DNA of 64,000 nt. Origin: Ruegeria_B marisflavi. GTDB lineage: Bacteria > Pseudomonadota > Alphaproteobacteria > Rhodobacterales > Rhodobacteraceae. The notes under the pieces were generated by a model, which saw nothing but the letters and a program-made list of their open reading frames with translations, searched no databases and was not told the DNA's origin. Position 1 is the stretch's first letter. Every line of letters starts with the position of its first letter. A program made the position numbers and the translations under genes. Shown one piece after another: positions 25,316 through 34,421 of this stretch. The stretch is taken from assembly GCF_025673445.1 (NCBI RefSeq), contig NZ_JAOVQN010000023.1, positions 1 through 64,000 on the forward strand, given 5' to 3'.

Positions 25316-26491
25316 TCAAGAGGCGGTTTCGACAAGACCGAAGATCTCAACCGGATCCTTCAGTCCGCGTACCGCATGCCGACCCCGCGAAACGAACAGG
25401 TCGCTTGCATGCCGCGCCACCGACGACGTGGCCAGAACCGGGGCGCCGACGGTCTTGGTCAATCCCTCGACCCGGCTGGCGACATTGACCGCTCCGCCAA
25501 GCACAGTGAAATCCAGCCTGCCCTGGCTGCCGATATTGCCATAACTGACCTGACCGGCATTCAGACCGATGCCGACTTCCAGCGCCCGCTTGCCCTCGGC
25601 GCCGCGCCGCCCGTTCAACACGGCGAGCCCGGCAAGCACAGCCTGCGCTGCCAGAGCGGATTGGCGGCATCGCTCGGCCGTTTCCGCAGAACCAGAGATC
25701 GGGAAGACCGACAGAACACCATCACCCATGAACTTGAGCACATCACCGCCGTTTTCCTCAACGGATTGCACGACCACTTCGAAATAGCCGTCTAGCGCGT
25801 CGAATACGTCCTGCTCGCTTTGCGTATCGGAAAAGGCCGTGAACCCCCGTAGATCGGAAAACATGATGACGGCCTCAAGCGTGCTGCGTTCACTGCGCTT
25901 GATGGCGCCGTTCCAGACCGCCTTGGAGGGGCCATCGCCCAGATATGTGCGCAACAGGCTCTGGGTGGACTTGCGCATGGTGATCGGCTCCAGCGCCGAG
26001 GACAGTCCCGGCTTTACCGCCTCGATCAGGGCCAGATGCTCGGGTGAAAACCCATCCTCGACCCGCGTCGCAAAGGTGCAGCCGTGCTGCGAACCGTCTC
26101 CATAGTCGAGCAAGGTTGCATAGTAGTCCGTCCCGCCCTCGGCTGCGAACTCCAGGTACGAGACATGGTCGCGCGCCGGGTCCAGGTCGCGCAGGCTTTT
26201 GTGCAGGGGGCGCTGGTTTTCCAGAATGTATTCAAACGCGCTGCCGATATACCCGTCGGTCAGCATCCGCGCATGTGTCACATCATAGACCTCGGTCCCG
26301 TCCGGCGTCCAAACCACGCCCCAGGCGATCAGCAAGGGATTGGCAAAGCGTTGGCCTATGTTCACGCGCCAGAGCGGGACACCGGCAGCGACCAGCGTCG
26401 CGCAGAAATGCGAGACAATTCCGACCGGATCACCCGAGCGGCGCCCGGTCGTCATCATCCAATTGTTGAGTGCGGCAGCCGCTTCCATCAC
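25316..26491 (-). CDS. Class III nucleotide cyclase, class IIIb-like (Lys/Thr substrate pair)
   Basis: The 391-residue protein has an N-terminal region (about 1-190) that may be a GAF-like sensor and a C-terminal cyclase domain (about 205-350). Metal Asp D213 (FSDLRGFT) and D257 (KFMGDG) are present, as are the transition-state Asn and Arg in VNVASR. Adenine-selecting positions are K253 and T329 (FTVLGG), the Thr replacing the usual Asp. Known class IIIb cyclases with this Lys/Thr pair include bicarbonate-responsive enzymes. No membrane helix is evident. It is convergent with rplT and a lone gene. Confidence 0.85.
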   Translation of the reverse strand: MMEAAAALNNWMMTTGRRSGDPVGIVSHFCATLVAAGVPLWRVNIGQRFANPLLIAWGVVWTPDGTEVYDVTHARMLTDGYIGSAFEYILENQRPLHKSLRDLDPARDHVSYLEFAAEGGTDYYATLLDYGDGSQHGCTFATRVEDGFSPEHLALIEAVKPGLSSALEPITMRKSTQSLLRTYLGDGPSKAVWNGAIKRSERSTLEAVIMFSDLRGFTAFSDTQSEQDVFDALDGYFEVVVQSVEENGGDVLKFMGDGVLSVFPISGSAETAERCRQSALAAQAVLAGLAVLNGRRGAEGKRALEVGIGLNAGQVSYGNIGSQGRLDFTVLGGAVNVASRVEGLTKTVGAPVLATSSVARHASDLFVSRGRHAVRGLKDPVEIFGLVETAS

Positions 26492-26606
26492 CTCTGACTA
26501 TCTCACGGCGAGATTGAAGCAAAGCCTCATCGGCGCGGCACAGTATGACGTCGACATCAGGCTCGCGGATGTCGTAACCCGTGTTGCCCCGCTGGCCGCG
26601 CGCCTC

Positions 26607-27209
26607 TCACCACATCCGCGGCTTGGCATATTCGGCATAGCCCGCGTCATACTCCTCGGCGGCGAAACCGGCGTCCTGTTCGCGCAGGAACTGGCCCGCC
26701 GTCGGCACAAGCCCGCTCTCGTCGCCGCTCGTCCATAGGCCCGAGCGCATCAGTGCCTTTGCGCATTGGAAGTAAAGCTCTCCCACCGTGACCACGATGA
26801 CCGTTGCAGGCTGGCGCCCCTTGCGCTCGAAACTGGCGCGGGCCTGGGTGTCGGCGGTCAGAAAAGCGGTGCCGTTCACCCGCACCACGTTCTGGCAGCC
26901 AGGCACCATGAACATCAGACTGACCCGGTTGTCGCGCAGGATGTTGCGAAGGGAATCGATCCGGTTGTTGCCGCGCCAGTCGGGCAGCCACAGGGTGGTG
27001 TCATCGACAATGCGCACCACCGGACCGTCATCGCCGCGCGGGCTGGCATCGGTGCCTTCGGGGCCGACCGTGGACACCACGCAGAACCGGGCTGTCTCGA
27101 TCCATTGGCGATAAAGCGGGCTTAGCCGGGTGCGAACCTTTGTCAGCGAGGCGGGCACCGCCGCGTCATAAAGGCCTTCAAGCTCGGCCATTTCGGTAAT
27201 GGGGCGCAT
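26607..27209 (-). CDS. PPOX-class FMN-dependent flavoprotein
   Basis: The 200-residue protein has the split-barrel fold of pyridoxamine-phosphate-oxidase-like proteins. CVVSTVGPEGTDASPRGDDGP and WLPDWRGNNRIDSLRNIL are typical of the subfamily I know as MSMEG_1061-like, which bind FMN or F420. The substrate is unknown. ATG 27209 is chosen over 27215 because AGGAG sits six bases before it. It is divergent from the AraC-type gene. Confidence 0.82.
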   Translation of the reverse strand: MRPITEMAELEGLYDAAVPASLTKVRTRLSPLYRQWIETARFCVVSTVGPEGTDASPRGDDGPVVRIVDDTTLWLPDWRGNNRIDSLRNILRDNRVSLMFMVPGCQNVVRVNGTAFLTADTQARASFERKGRQPATVIVVTVGELYFQCAKALMRSGLWTSGDESGLVPTAGQFLREQDAGFAAEEYDAGYAEYAKPRMW

Positions 27210-27280
27210 CGGCATCTCCTGTTGTGTCTGCCTCTATGATATCTTGTCCTTTTCAAGGAATGAGGTCAAAATCTTTGCAA

Positions 27281-28048
27281 ATGGGCCAAGCTGACAACCA
27301 GATCCAACTTCGGGACTCCTCGGCGGATCGCATGCAATCCCTGCCGCACGAGGTGGTCGGTTATGCGCGCGACTATCCTGTCGGCTACGTCTCGACCTGG
27401 CACCGGCACCCCCGGCATCAGTTGCTTTACGCGATCTCGGGCCTGATGATGGCCGAGACCGAGGCGAACTCCTATGCCATCCCGCCTGGCTATGGGCTGA
27501 TCGTTCCGGCAGAACAGCCGCACGAGACCCGCATGATTGGCGCGGTACGTCTGCAATCGCTCTATGTCCGTGCGGATCTGCCGGGGGCAGAGGCGCTGGC
27601 CCAATGCCGCCTCGTCACGGTCTCGCCGCTGCTGGCGCAGCTGATCGCCGCGCTTTGCGGGATGGGCAATCCCTGGCCGATGCCGCCCCGCGCACTGCAT
27701 CTGAGCCAGCTGATCCTGATCGAGCTGCTGGCCGCCCCGGTCTCGCCCCTGGCGCTGCCTTACCCCACGGACCCGCGCCTGCGCCGGGTTTGCGACGCGA
27801 TGATCACCACGCCCGCCAGCCCGCGCAGCCTGGATGACTGGGCGGCCGAGGCGGGGATGAGCCGCCGCACCTTCAGCCGCCATTTCCAGATGGAAACCGG
27901 CGTGAGTTTCGGCAAATGGGCACAGCGGTTGCGCTGTCAGGCGGCGTTGCGCGGTCTGGCCCAGGGCAGGCCCGCCGCCCGCGTCGCCCGCGACCTGGGC
28001 TATGCAAATGCCTATACCATGGCGGCGATGATGCGGCGCATCACCTGA
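27281..28048 (+). CDS. AraC-family regulator with cupin sensor
   Basis: The protein (255 residues from this start) has an N-terminal cupin-like AraC sensor (about 25-120, with TWHRHPRHQLLY and LIVPAEQPHE) and a C-terminal double helix-turn-helix (about 165-250; GMSRRTFSRHFQMETGVSFGKW). It probably controls the divergent flavoprotein or itself. The start is uncertain: ATG 27260 and a GTG at 27224 are also in frame, with none clearly favoured by a ribosome binding site. Confidence 0.82.
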   Translation: MGQADNQIQLRDSSADRMQSLPHEVVGYARDYPVGYVSTWHRHPRHQLLYAISGLMMAETEANSYAIPPGYGLIVPAEQPHETRMIGAVRLQSLYVRADLPGAEALAQCRLVTVSPLLAQLIAALCGMGNPWPMPPRALHLSQLILIELLAAPVSPLALPYPTDPRLRRVCDAMITTPASPRSLDDWAAEAGMSRRTFSRHFQMETGVSFGKWAQRLRCQAALRGLAQGRPAARVARDLGYANAYTMAAMMRRIT

Positions 28049-28071
28049 CTGGCCGCGTTATCCCGGTAACA

Positions 28072-28091
28072 GCCGGGTCAAACCACCCGGC
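28072..28091 (+). terminator. Candidate hairpin between araC-type gene and pheS
   Basis: GCCGGGT and ACCCGGC form a seven-base stem with a six-base loop 24 bases after the AraC-type stop. There is only a weak T-run, so it may be a terminator or part of the pheS leader. Confidence 0.3.
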
Positions 28092-28152
28092 CCGTCTTGC
28101 AATCGCGCCCATTGGCCGATAGCAGGTTCTGGACCAATTTCAGGGGACCGTC

Positions 28153-29226
28153 ATGGACGATCTTAAAGCCAAATATCTGGGCCAGATCGCAGAGGCCGCC
28201 GACGAGGCCGCGATCGAGGCGATCCGTGTCGCCGCCGTGGGCAAAAAGGGTGAGATCGCCCTGATGATGCGCGAACTGGGCAAGATGACACCCGAGGAAC
28301 GCCAGACCGCCGGTCCGGCGCTGAACGCGCTCAAAGACGAGATCAACTCGGCGCTGGCCGCCAAGAAGGCGGCGCTGGCCGATGCCGCGCTCGACGAGCG
28401 TTTGCGCAGCGAATGGCTCGACGTGACGCTGCCCACCCGGCCGCGCCGTCAGGGCACGTTACACCCGATCAGCCAGGCCAGCGAGGAACTGACCGCGATC
28501 TTTGCCGAGATGGGTTTCGCCGTCGCCGAAGGACCCCGGATCGAGACCGACTGGTACAATTTCGACGCGCTCAACATCCCCGGCCACCACCCGGCGCGGG
28601 CCGAGATGGACACGTTCTATATGGCGCGCGCCGAGGGCGACAACCGCCCGCCGCATGTGCTGCGCACCCATACCTCGCCGGTGCAGATCCGCTCGATGGA
28701 GTTGCAGGGCGCGCCCATCCGCGTCATCTGCCCGGGCGGTGTGTACCGCGCCGACTATGACCAGACCCACACCCCGATGTTCCACCAGGTCGAGGGGCTG
28801 GCCATCGACAAGGGCATCTCGATGGCGAACCTGAAATGGACGCTCGAGGAGTTCGTCAAGGCGTTCTTCGAGGTGGACGATGTCGAGCTGCGCTTCCGCG
28901 CCTCGCATTTTCCCTTCACTGAACCCTCGGCCGAGGTCGACATCCGCTGTTCCTGGGAAGGCGGTCAGTTGAAGATCGGCGAAGGCGATGATTGGCTGGA
29001 GATCCTCGGTTCCGGCATGGTGCACCCCAAGGTAATCGCTGCCGGTGGCATCGACCCGGATGTGTATCAGGGTTTTGCATTCGGCATCGGCATCGACCGT
29101 CTAGCGATGCTGAAATACGGCATCCCCGACCTGCGCGCCTTCTTCGATTCTGACCTGCGCTGGCTCCGTCACTACGGCTTTGCCGCGCTGGACATGCCGA
29201 ACCTGCATGGGGGGCTTAGTCGGTGA
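28153..29226 (+). CDS. pheS: Phenylalanyl-tRNA synthetase alpha subunit
   Basis: The 357-residue protein is full length. It has the N-terminal coiled-coil tRNA-binding arm (about 1-90) and the class II core with motif 2 (PGGVYRADYDQTHTPMFHQVEG) and motif 3 (GFAFGIGIDRLAMLKYGI). With PheT it forms an alpha2-beta2 enzyme that charges tRNA-Phe. Its stop codon overlaps the GTG start of a DUF2513 gene, separating it from pheT by 681 bases. Confidence 0.98.
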   Translation: MDDLKAKYLGQIAEAADEAAIEAIRVAAVGKKGEIALMMRELGKMTPEERQTAGPALNALKDEINSALAAKKAALADAALDERLRSEWLDVTLPTRPRRQGTLHPISQASEELTAIFAEMGFAVAEGPRIETDWYNFDALNIPGHHPARAEMDTFYMARAEGDNRPPHVLRTHTSPVQIRSMELQGAPIRVICPGGVYRADYDQTHTPMFHQVEGLAIDKGISMANLKWTLEEFVKAFFEVDDVELRFRASHFPFTEPSAEVDIRCSWEGGQLKIGEGDDWLEILGSGMVHPKVIAAGGIDPDVYQGFAFGIGIDRLAMLKYGIPDLRAFFDSDLRWLRHYGFAALDMPNLHGGLSR

Positions 29227-29585
29227 AGCGTGACTTAGACCTGATCCGCGAAATTCTTCTTGAAGTTGAAGCAAAAAGCGATGGCAGGTCTATGGTCTAC
29301 GAATACAACAACCTTTCCGTTGAAAAGCGTCATCACATCGACTTACTGCTGGGTGCAAATCTTCTTAATGAAGTAGGTGCAGTTCGTAGTTCCGCAAAGA
29401 AGAAGGTGCATCTCTCTTGGGAGGGGCACGACTACTTAGGCGCTATTCGCGATAAAGGTGTTTGGGAGCAAACCAAGAAGGCCGTGTCTGAAACTGGAGG
29501 AAGTGCAACACTGGAAATATTCAAGAGCCTTGCTGTTGGATTTGCAAAGAAGAAGATTTCGCAACACACCGGGATCGACATTTGA
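29223..29585 (+). CDS. DUF2513 family protein inserted between pheS and pheT
   Basis: The 120-residue protein begins with GTG inside the pheS stop (GTGA overlap), so translation is probably coupled. It resembles DUF2513: MKRDLDLIREILLEVE at the start, then YHIxLL-type HHIDLLLGANLL and a winged-helix-like LSWEGHDYL. The gene is clearly less GC-rich than pheS and pheT and uses AT-ending codons, suggesting transfer. DUF2513 proteins are usually found in mobile or phage-derived DNA, in my recollection; function is unknown. A DNA-binding role is possible from the shape. Confidence 0.75.
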   Translation: MKRDLDLIREILLEVEAKSDGRSMVYEYNNLSVEKRHHIDLLLGANLLNEVGAVRSSAKKKVHLSWEGHDYLGAIRDKGVWEQTKKAVSETGGSATLEIFKSLAVGFAKKKISQHTGIDI

Positions 29586-29907
29586 GCGGACGATGAGCCT
29601 AAATTCAGCGCGGAATCAAGGCCGCAGGCCGCCGCGCAATCGCCAGACCGCCCGCACGGGCTGGCGATATGGGGCCGCCAGCGCGCCCTTCGACGGTCAT
29701 ACGGACTTGGCTGGCATAAACTGCCCCGCACGACCCAAGGATCGCCATCCCGCGGTCTGGCGCTTGCGCGGCACTCCACAAGACGCCAAGCACTCTTTTC
29801 CCGCCTGCTCTAATCCGCTAAAGCCCCTTGTGACCCAAAACGAACCTTGGCAGCAGCGTACCGGAACGGCGGCGGGCTGACCTCGTATCAAGGACTGGAC
29901 TGGAACT
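29586..29907. other. Unexplained spacer before pheT with a hairpin
   Basis: No convincing gene is seen in these 322 bases. ATCGCCAG (29639-29646) and CTGGCGAT (29661-29668) are perfectly complementary, with CCCG/CGGG inside, so a stable hairpin is likely. It could be a terminator or attenuator, a promoter region for pheT, or scar sequence from the DUF2513 insertion. Confidence 0.45.
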
Positions 29908-32304
29908 ATGAAATTCACCCTCTCCTGGCTGAAAGACCACCTCGACACCACCGCCAGCGTGGACGAGATTGCCGAGGCGCTGACCGATCTGGGGCTCGAG
30001 GTCGAAGGCATCGAAAACCCCGCCGCGCGGCTGGCGGGCTTCACCCTGGCTCATGTCAAATCGGCCAGCCAGCACCCCGATGCTGATCGCCTGCGCGTCT
30101 GCGTGGTGGAAACCAACGAGGGCGAGAAGCAGATCGTCTGTGGCGCCCCCAACGCGCGTGAAGGCATCACCGTGGTGCTGGCGAAACCGGGCGACTATGT
30201 GCCCGGCATCGACGTGACCCTCTCGGTCGGCAATATCCGGGGCGTCGAAAGCCACGGCATGATGTGTTCCGAACGCGAACTGGAACTCAGCGAAGAACAT
30301 GACGGCATCATCGAGCTGCCCTCGGGCGAGGTGGGCGAGCTGTTCATCGACTGGCTGGCCGAAAACGACCCGGCCAAGGTCGATCCGGTGATCGAGATCG
30401 CGATCACCCCCAACCGCCCCGATGCGCTGGGCGTGGCGGGCATCGCCCGTGACCTGGCCGCGCGCGGCCTTGGCACGCTGAAAACCCGCGCCTATGCGCC
30501 GGTGCCGGGCGATTTCGACTGCCCGATCAAGGTCACCATCGACGAGGATACACGCGACGGCTGCCCGCTGTTCACCGGCCGCCTGATCCGCGACGTTCGC
30601 AACGGCCCCAGCCCGCAATGGTTGCAGGACCAGCTGCGCGCCATCGGCCTGCGCCCGATCTCGGCGCTGGTCGATATCACCAACTATATGACCTATGACC
30701 ACAACCGCCCGCTGCACGTCTTTGACGCCGACAAGGTCAAGGGCAACCTTCGCATCCACCGCGCGGCGGGGGGCGAGACGCTCAAGGCGCTGGACGAGAA
30801 GGAATACACCTTCCAGCCCGGCATGATGGTGATCTCGGACGACGAAGGGCCCGAGAGCATCGCCGGTATCATGGGCGGCGAGGCCACCGGCTGCACCGAG
30901 GAGACGGTGAACGTCTTCCTCGAAAGCGCCTATTGGGACAATGTGCAGATCGCGCTGGCGGGCCGGGCGCTGAAAATCAACTCGGACGCGCGCTATCGTT
31001 TTGAGCGCGGCGTCGATCCGGCCTATACGCTCGAAGGGCTGGAGCACGCGACCCAGATGATCCTCGACATCTGCGGCGGCGAGGCATCCAATGTGGTGAT
31101 CGCGGGTGCAGAGCCCGATCATTCCCGCGCCTATAAGCTGGACGCCGAGCGGGTGCGGTCGCTGGTCGGCATGGACATCCCCGAAAGCGAGCAGCGCCAG
31201 ACGCTGACGCGCCTCGGCTTCCGGCTCGAAGGCAACATGGCGCATGTGCCCAGCTGGCGCCCCGATGTGCAGGGCGAGGCCGATCTGGTCGAGGAAGTGG
31301 CCCGTATCGCGTCGCTGACCAAGCTGGTGGGCAAGCCTCTGCCGCGTCTGACCTCTGGCGTGCCGAAACCGGTGATGACCCCGCAACAACGCCGCCTGTC
31401 GATGGCGCGTCGCACGGCGGCCTCGCTGGGGTACAACGAATGCGTCAGCTACACCTTCATCGACCAGGCCGCCGCGGCCCTGTTCGGCGGCGGCACCGAC
31501 GCCACCATGCTGGAAAACCCGATCTCGTCGGAAATGAGCCATATGCGCCCCGACCTGTTGCCGGGCCTGTTGGCTGCCGCCGCCCGCAACCAGGCGCGCG
31601 GTTTCGCCGATCTGGCCCTGTTCGAGGCAGGACCGGTGTTCCATGGCGGCGAGCCGGGTGAGCAGCGGGCGCAGATCGCGGGCCTCTTGGTTGGCCGTAC
31701 CGGACCCAAGGACGTGCATGGCGCCGCGCGCGCCGTCGACCTCTATGACGCCAAGGCCGATGCCGAAGCGGTGCTGGCCGCGATGGGCGCGCCCGCCAAG
31801 GTGCAGATCCTGCGCGGGGCCAATGGCTGGTGGCATCCGGGCCGTCATGGCCGCATCTGCCTGGGCCCGAAAAAGGTGCTGGGTATCTTTGGCGAGCTGC
31901 ACCCCCGCGTGCTCCAGGCGATGGATGTCAAGGGACCGGCGGTGGCCTTTGTACTCTGGCCCGAAGAGGTGCCGCTGCCGCGTAAATCGGGCACCACGCG
32001 CGAGGCGCTGGCGCTGCGCGACCTGCAAGCGGTGGAACGCGATTTCGCCTTTGTGGTCGACGCAGGCGTCGAGGCGCTGACACTGGTCAATGCCGCCGCC
32101 GGGGCCGACAAGGCGCTGATCGAGGATGTGCGCGTCTTTGACGAGTTCATCGGCGGTTCGCTGGGCGAGGGCAAGAAGTCGCTCGCCATCACCGTGCGCC
32201 TGCAACCGACCGAGACCACGCTCAAGGAAAAGGATATCGAGGCCGTAAGCGCCAAGATCGTCGAAAAGGTCGCCAAGGCCACCGGCGGCACCCTGCGCGG
32301 CTGA
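29908..32304 (+). CDS. pheT: Phenylalanyl-tRNA synthetase beta subunit
   Basis: The 798-residue protein has the expected domain order: B1, OB-fold tRNA-binding domain with ADRLRVCVVETNEG (about 40-150), B3/B4 editing domain with NRPDALGVAGIARDLAA (about 165-400), B5 (about 405-475), the catalytic-like B6/B7 domain, and a C-terminal ferredoxin-fold anticodon-binding domain (about 705-798). It edits mischarged Tyr and binds the tRNA. Nothing is missing. Confidence 0.98.
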   Translation: MKFTLSWLKDHLDTTASVDEIAEALTDLGLEVEGIENPAARLAGFTLAHVKSASQHPDADRLRVCVVETNEGEKQIVCGAPNAREGITVVLAKPGDYVPGIDVTLSVGNIRGVESHGMMCSERELELSEEHDGIIELPSGEVGELFIDWLAENDPAKVDPVIEIAITPNRPDALGVAGIARDLAARGLGTLKTRAYAPVPGDFDCPIKVTIDEDTRDGCPLFTGRLIRDVRNGPSPQWLQDQLRAIGLRPISALVDITNYMTYDHNRPLHVFDADKVKGNLRIHRAAGGETLKALDEKEYTFQPGMMVISDDEGPESIAGIMGGEATGCTEETVNVFLESAYWDNVQIALAGRALKINSDARYRFERGVDPAYTLEGLEHATQMILDICGGEASNVVIAGAEPDHSRAYKLDAERVRSLVGMDIPESEQRQTLTRLGFRLEGNMAHVPSWRPDVQGEADLVEEVARIASLTKLVGKPLPRLTSGVPKPVMTPQQRRLSMARRTAASLGYNECVSYTFIDQAAAALFGGGTDATMLENPISSEMSHMRPDLLPGLLAAAARNQARGFADLALFEAGPVFHGGEPGEQRAQIAGLLVGRTGPKDVHGAARAVDLYDAKADAEAVLAAMGAPAKVQILRGANGWWHPGRHGRICLGPKKVLGIFGELHPRVLQAMDVKGPAVAFVLWPEEVPLPRKSGTTREALALRDLQAVERDFAFVVDAGVEALTLVNAAAGADKALIEDVRVFDEFIGGSLGEGKKSLAITVRLQPTETTLKEKDIEAVSAKIVEKVAKATGGTLRG

Positions 32305-32306
32305 CC

Positions 32307-32747
32307 GTGACCGGACTGCCAACCCCGACCAGAGCTGCTCCGGATGACGAGGCGGCTCTGATCTTTTTGATCGAGGCCGCCTACAGGCGCTATGCGCAAC
32401 AGGGATTGGTATTGCCGGACATGACATCCGGTCTGGATGCGGAAATCGCCGCGGGGCGGATCTGGGTCACGCGCGGGCAGGGTGGTCTGACCGGTTTTCT
32501 GAACCTTTCAGCAGCGACGCCGTCAGCGCATCTGATCAATGTCGGCGTTGACCCCGCCATGCGTGGAACCGGGCTTGGCGGGACGCTGATCCGGTTTGCC
32601 ATCGAAACGGCACGACGGGCGGGCTGCAATCGCTTGTGCTTGGCCACCCATCCGGCCATGTCGGGCAACCTGGCGATGTACCGGCACTTGGGGTGGCAGG
32701 TCAGTTCGACCTCGCAGTCTAAAGTGACCCTGGAGCTTTTGCTCTAA
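32307..32747 (+). CDS. GNAT-family N-acetyltransferase
   Basis: The 146-residue protein has the GNAT fold with the acetyl-CoA loop GVDPAMRGTGLGGTLI (about 75-92) and the C-terminal LATHPAMSGNLAMYRHLGWQ. It should acetylate a small molecule or protein amine. It starts at GTG 32307, two bases after the pheT stop, so it may be read from the same transcript. It overlaps the convergent LysR gene by four bases. Confidence 0.82.
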   Translation: MTGLPTPTRAAPDDEAALIFLIEAAYRRYAQQGLVLPDMTSGLDAEIAAGRIWVTRGQGGLTGFLNLSAATPSAHLINVGVDPAMRGTGLGGTLIRFAIETARRAGCNRLCLATHPAMSGNLAMYRHLGWQVSSTSQSKVTLELLL

Positions 32748-33640
32748 CCCTTGCCGGACTCGGACAGGTATTCCGCCAATATATCGAACACCAGCCGGAT
32801 GCGCCGGCTGGTGTGTACCTCGCGATGCGCGGTCAGCCAGACCGGGAATACCAGCGGGTCCATCTCTGGTAACACCCGCTCCACGTCTTCGGTCAACGCG
32901 GCCACATCATCGCCCATCGGTGCGATGCCGAAACCCTGCCGCACGTAATCCCAGGCCACCACCCCGCTTTGCGAGCCAAGGCGGAAGTTCGCGCGCGTCA
33001 GCGGCAGGCCAATCGGCGTCAAATGGCCGAGCATCTCGGTTACATCGCCAAAGGCGATGAAATCATGCGTCGCCAGATCAGCCTTGGTCACTGGCCGCCC
33101 GCGCCGGTCGAGATAGCGGGTGGCGGCATAGAAATGCGCCGTTGCCTCGCGCACCAGCCGGGCGATCAGGTCGGGCTGCTCGGGGCGCACATGGCGGATG
33201 GCAATATCGGCCTCGCGCCGCATCAGGTCGCGGATATCGTTGGCGGCGATGACCTCGATCTCCAGCCGGGGCGCCTGTGCGCGAATGCGGCGCAGCGCCT
33301 CGGGCAGCACATAGGCCGACATCACGTCGCTGGCGGTGATCCGCACGCGCCCCTCGATGGATTGCGCCTGGCCCGAGGCTGCCAGCGCCACCCGGTCCGC
33401 CGCCGCCCCCATGGCGCGCGTATGTTCCAGCAGGTCGGCCCCCGCCTCGGTCAGCACCAGTGTCCGCCCGATCCGTTCGAACAGCAGAACGCCCAGATCC
33501 TGCTCAAGCGCGGCCACCTGGCGGCTGAGGGTCGGCTGTGTCAGGTCCAGCCGCCGCGCCGCAGCCGACAGAGACCCCGCCTCGGCGGTTTTCAGAAAGG
33601 CGCAGATATGGTTCCAGTCCAGCTTGGTCAGATCGCTCAT
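32744..33640 (-). CDS. LysR-family regulator
   Basis: The 298-residue protein has the LysR helix-turn-helix (about 8-65; FLKTAEAGSLSAAARRLDLTQPTLSRQVAALE) and the periplasmic-binding-like effector domain (about 95-295). ATG 33640 is chosen because it begins the family's short N-terminus. It is divergent from a methyltransferase gene, 84 bases apart, the likely shared control region. The effector is unknown. Confidence 0.92.
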   Translation of the reverse strand: MSDLTKLDWNHICAFLKTAEAGSLSAAARRLDLTQPTLSRQVAALEQDLGVLLFERIGRTLVLTEAGADLLEHTRAMGAAADRVALAASGQAQSIEGRVRITASDVMSAYVLPEALRRIRAQAPRLEIEVIAANDIRDLMRREADIAIRHVRPEQPDLIARLVREATAHFYAATRYLDRRGRPVTKADLATHDFIAFGDVTEMLGHLTPIGLPLTRANFRLGSQSGVVAWDYVRQGFGIAPMGDDVAALTEDVERVLPEMDPLVFPVWLTAHREVHTSRRIRLVFDILAEYLSESGKG

Positions 33641-33724
33641 GCATCCCTGTATAAGCAAACTGCGAATTTCGGCAATTTCTAATGGCTCTGCGCATATCTA
33701 TTCTGCCGGCAAAAGGAGACACCC

Positions 33725-34357
33725 ATGGTTGACAGCGTCACATTCTGGAACCGGATCGCCGAGAAATACGCCCGCACCCCGATCGCGGACATGGCATCTT
33801 ATGACTATACGATCGAACGCACCGCGGCCCACCTGAACCCGGGCGACCGGGTTCTGGAACTGGGCTGCGGCACCGGCACCACTGCCTTGCGGCTGGCCCC
33901 GAACGTGGCCGAGATCGTTGCCAGTGACAGCGCCCCGGCCATGCTGGCGGTCGGGCGGCGCAAGGCGGCGGAACAGGGCGTGACCAACATGTACCTTGTC
34001 GAGGCGGCGGCGGAAAACCCGCCCGAGGGGCCGTTCCATGCGGTGCTCGCCTTCAACCTGCTGCATCTGGTCGACGATCTGGATGCAAGCCTTGCCGCGA
34101 TCCGTGACCGGCTTAAACCCGGCGGGCTCTTCATCTCGAAAACCTTCTGTGTCGGAACCGGTCGAAACAGTTTCAAGCTCTACGCGATCCGTCTGGCCCT
34201 GCCGGTGATGCAACTCTTGGGCAAGGCGCCACCCGTGCGCTTTCTGACGGAGGAACAGTTGGACCGGGCCGTGATCCGCGCCGGGTTCGACCTGATCGAA
34301 CAGGACCGTTTTCCGGCCAAGGACCCGCGCCGCTTCCTTGTCGCCCGCCGCCGCTGA
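33725..34357 (+). CDS. Class I SAM-dependent methyltransferase
   Basis: The 210-residue protein has the Rossmann-like methyltransferase core: motif I VLELGCGTGTT (about 39-49), the acidic VASDSAPAML, and LAFNLLHLVDD. Sequence resembles UbiE/Methyltransf_11 proteins that act on small molecules or quinones. AAAAGGAG precedes the start. It is divergent from the LysR gene, its possible regulator. Confidence 0.88.
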   Translation: MVDSVTFWNRIAEKYARTPIADMASYDYTIERTAAHLNPGDRVLELGCGTGTTALRLAPNVAEIVASDSAPAMLAVGRRKAAEQGVTNMYLVEAAAENPPEGPFHAVLAFNLLHLVDDLDASLAAIRDRLKPGGLFISKTFCVGTGRNSFKLYAIRLALPVMQLLGKAPPVRFLTEEQLDRAVIRAGFDLIEQDRFPAKDPRRFLVARRR

Positions 34358-34421
34358 CCGGCCGGGGTTGCCCCCGCCAGCCCCTGACCCTAGGGTCGGG
34401 GCCAGCGGAAAGGAGGCCCTG

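Noticed and set aside
29818..32427. Very long open frame on the minus strand
   Set aside because: It is a shadow of pheT in high-GC DNA; its composition is rich in His, Arg and Gln and has no family pattern.
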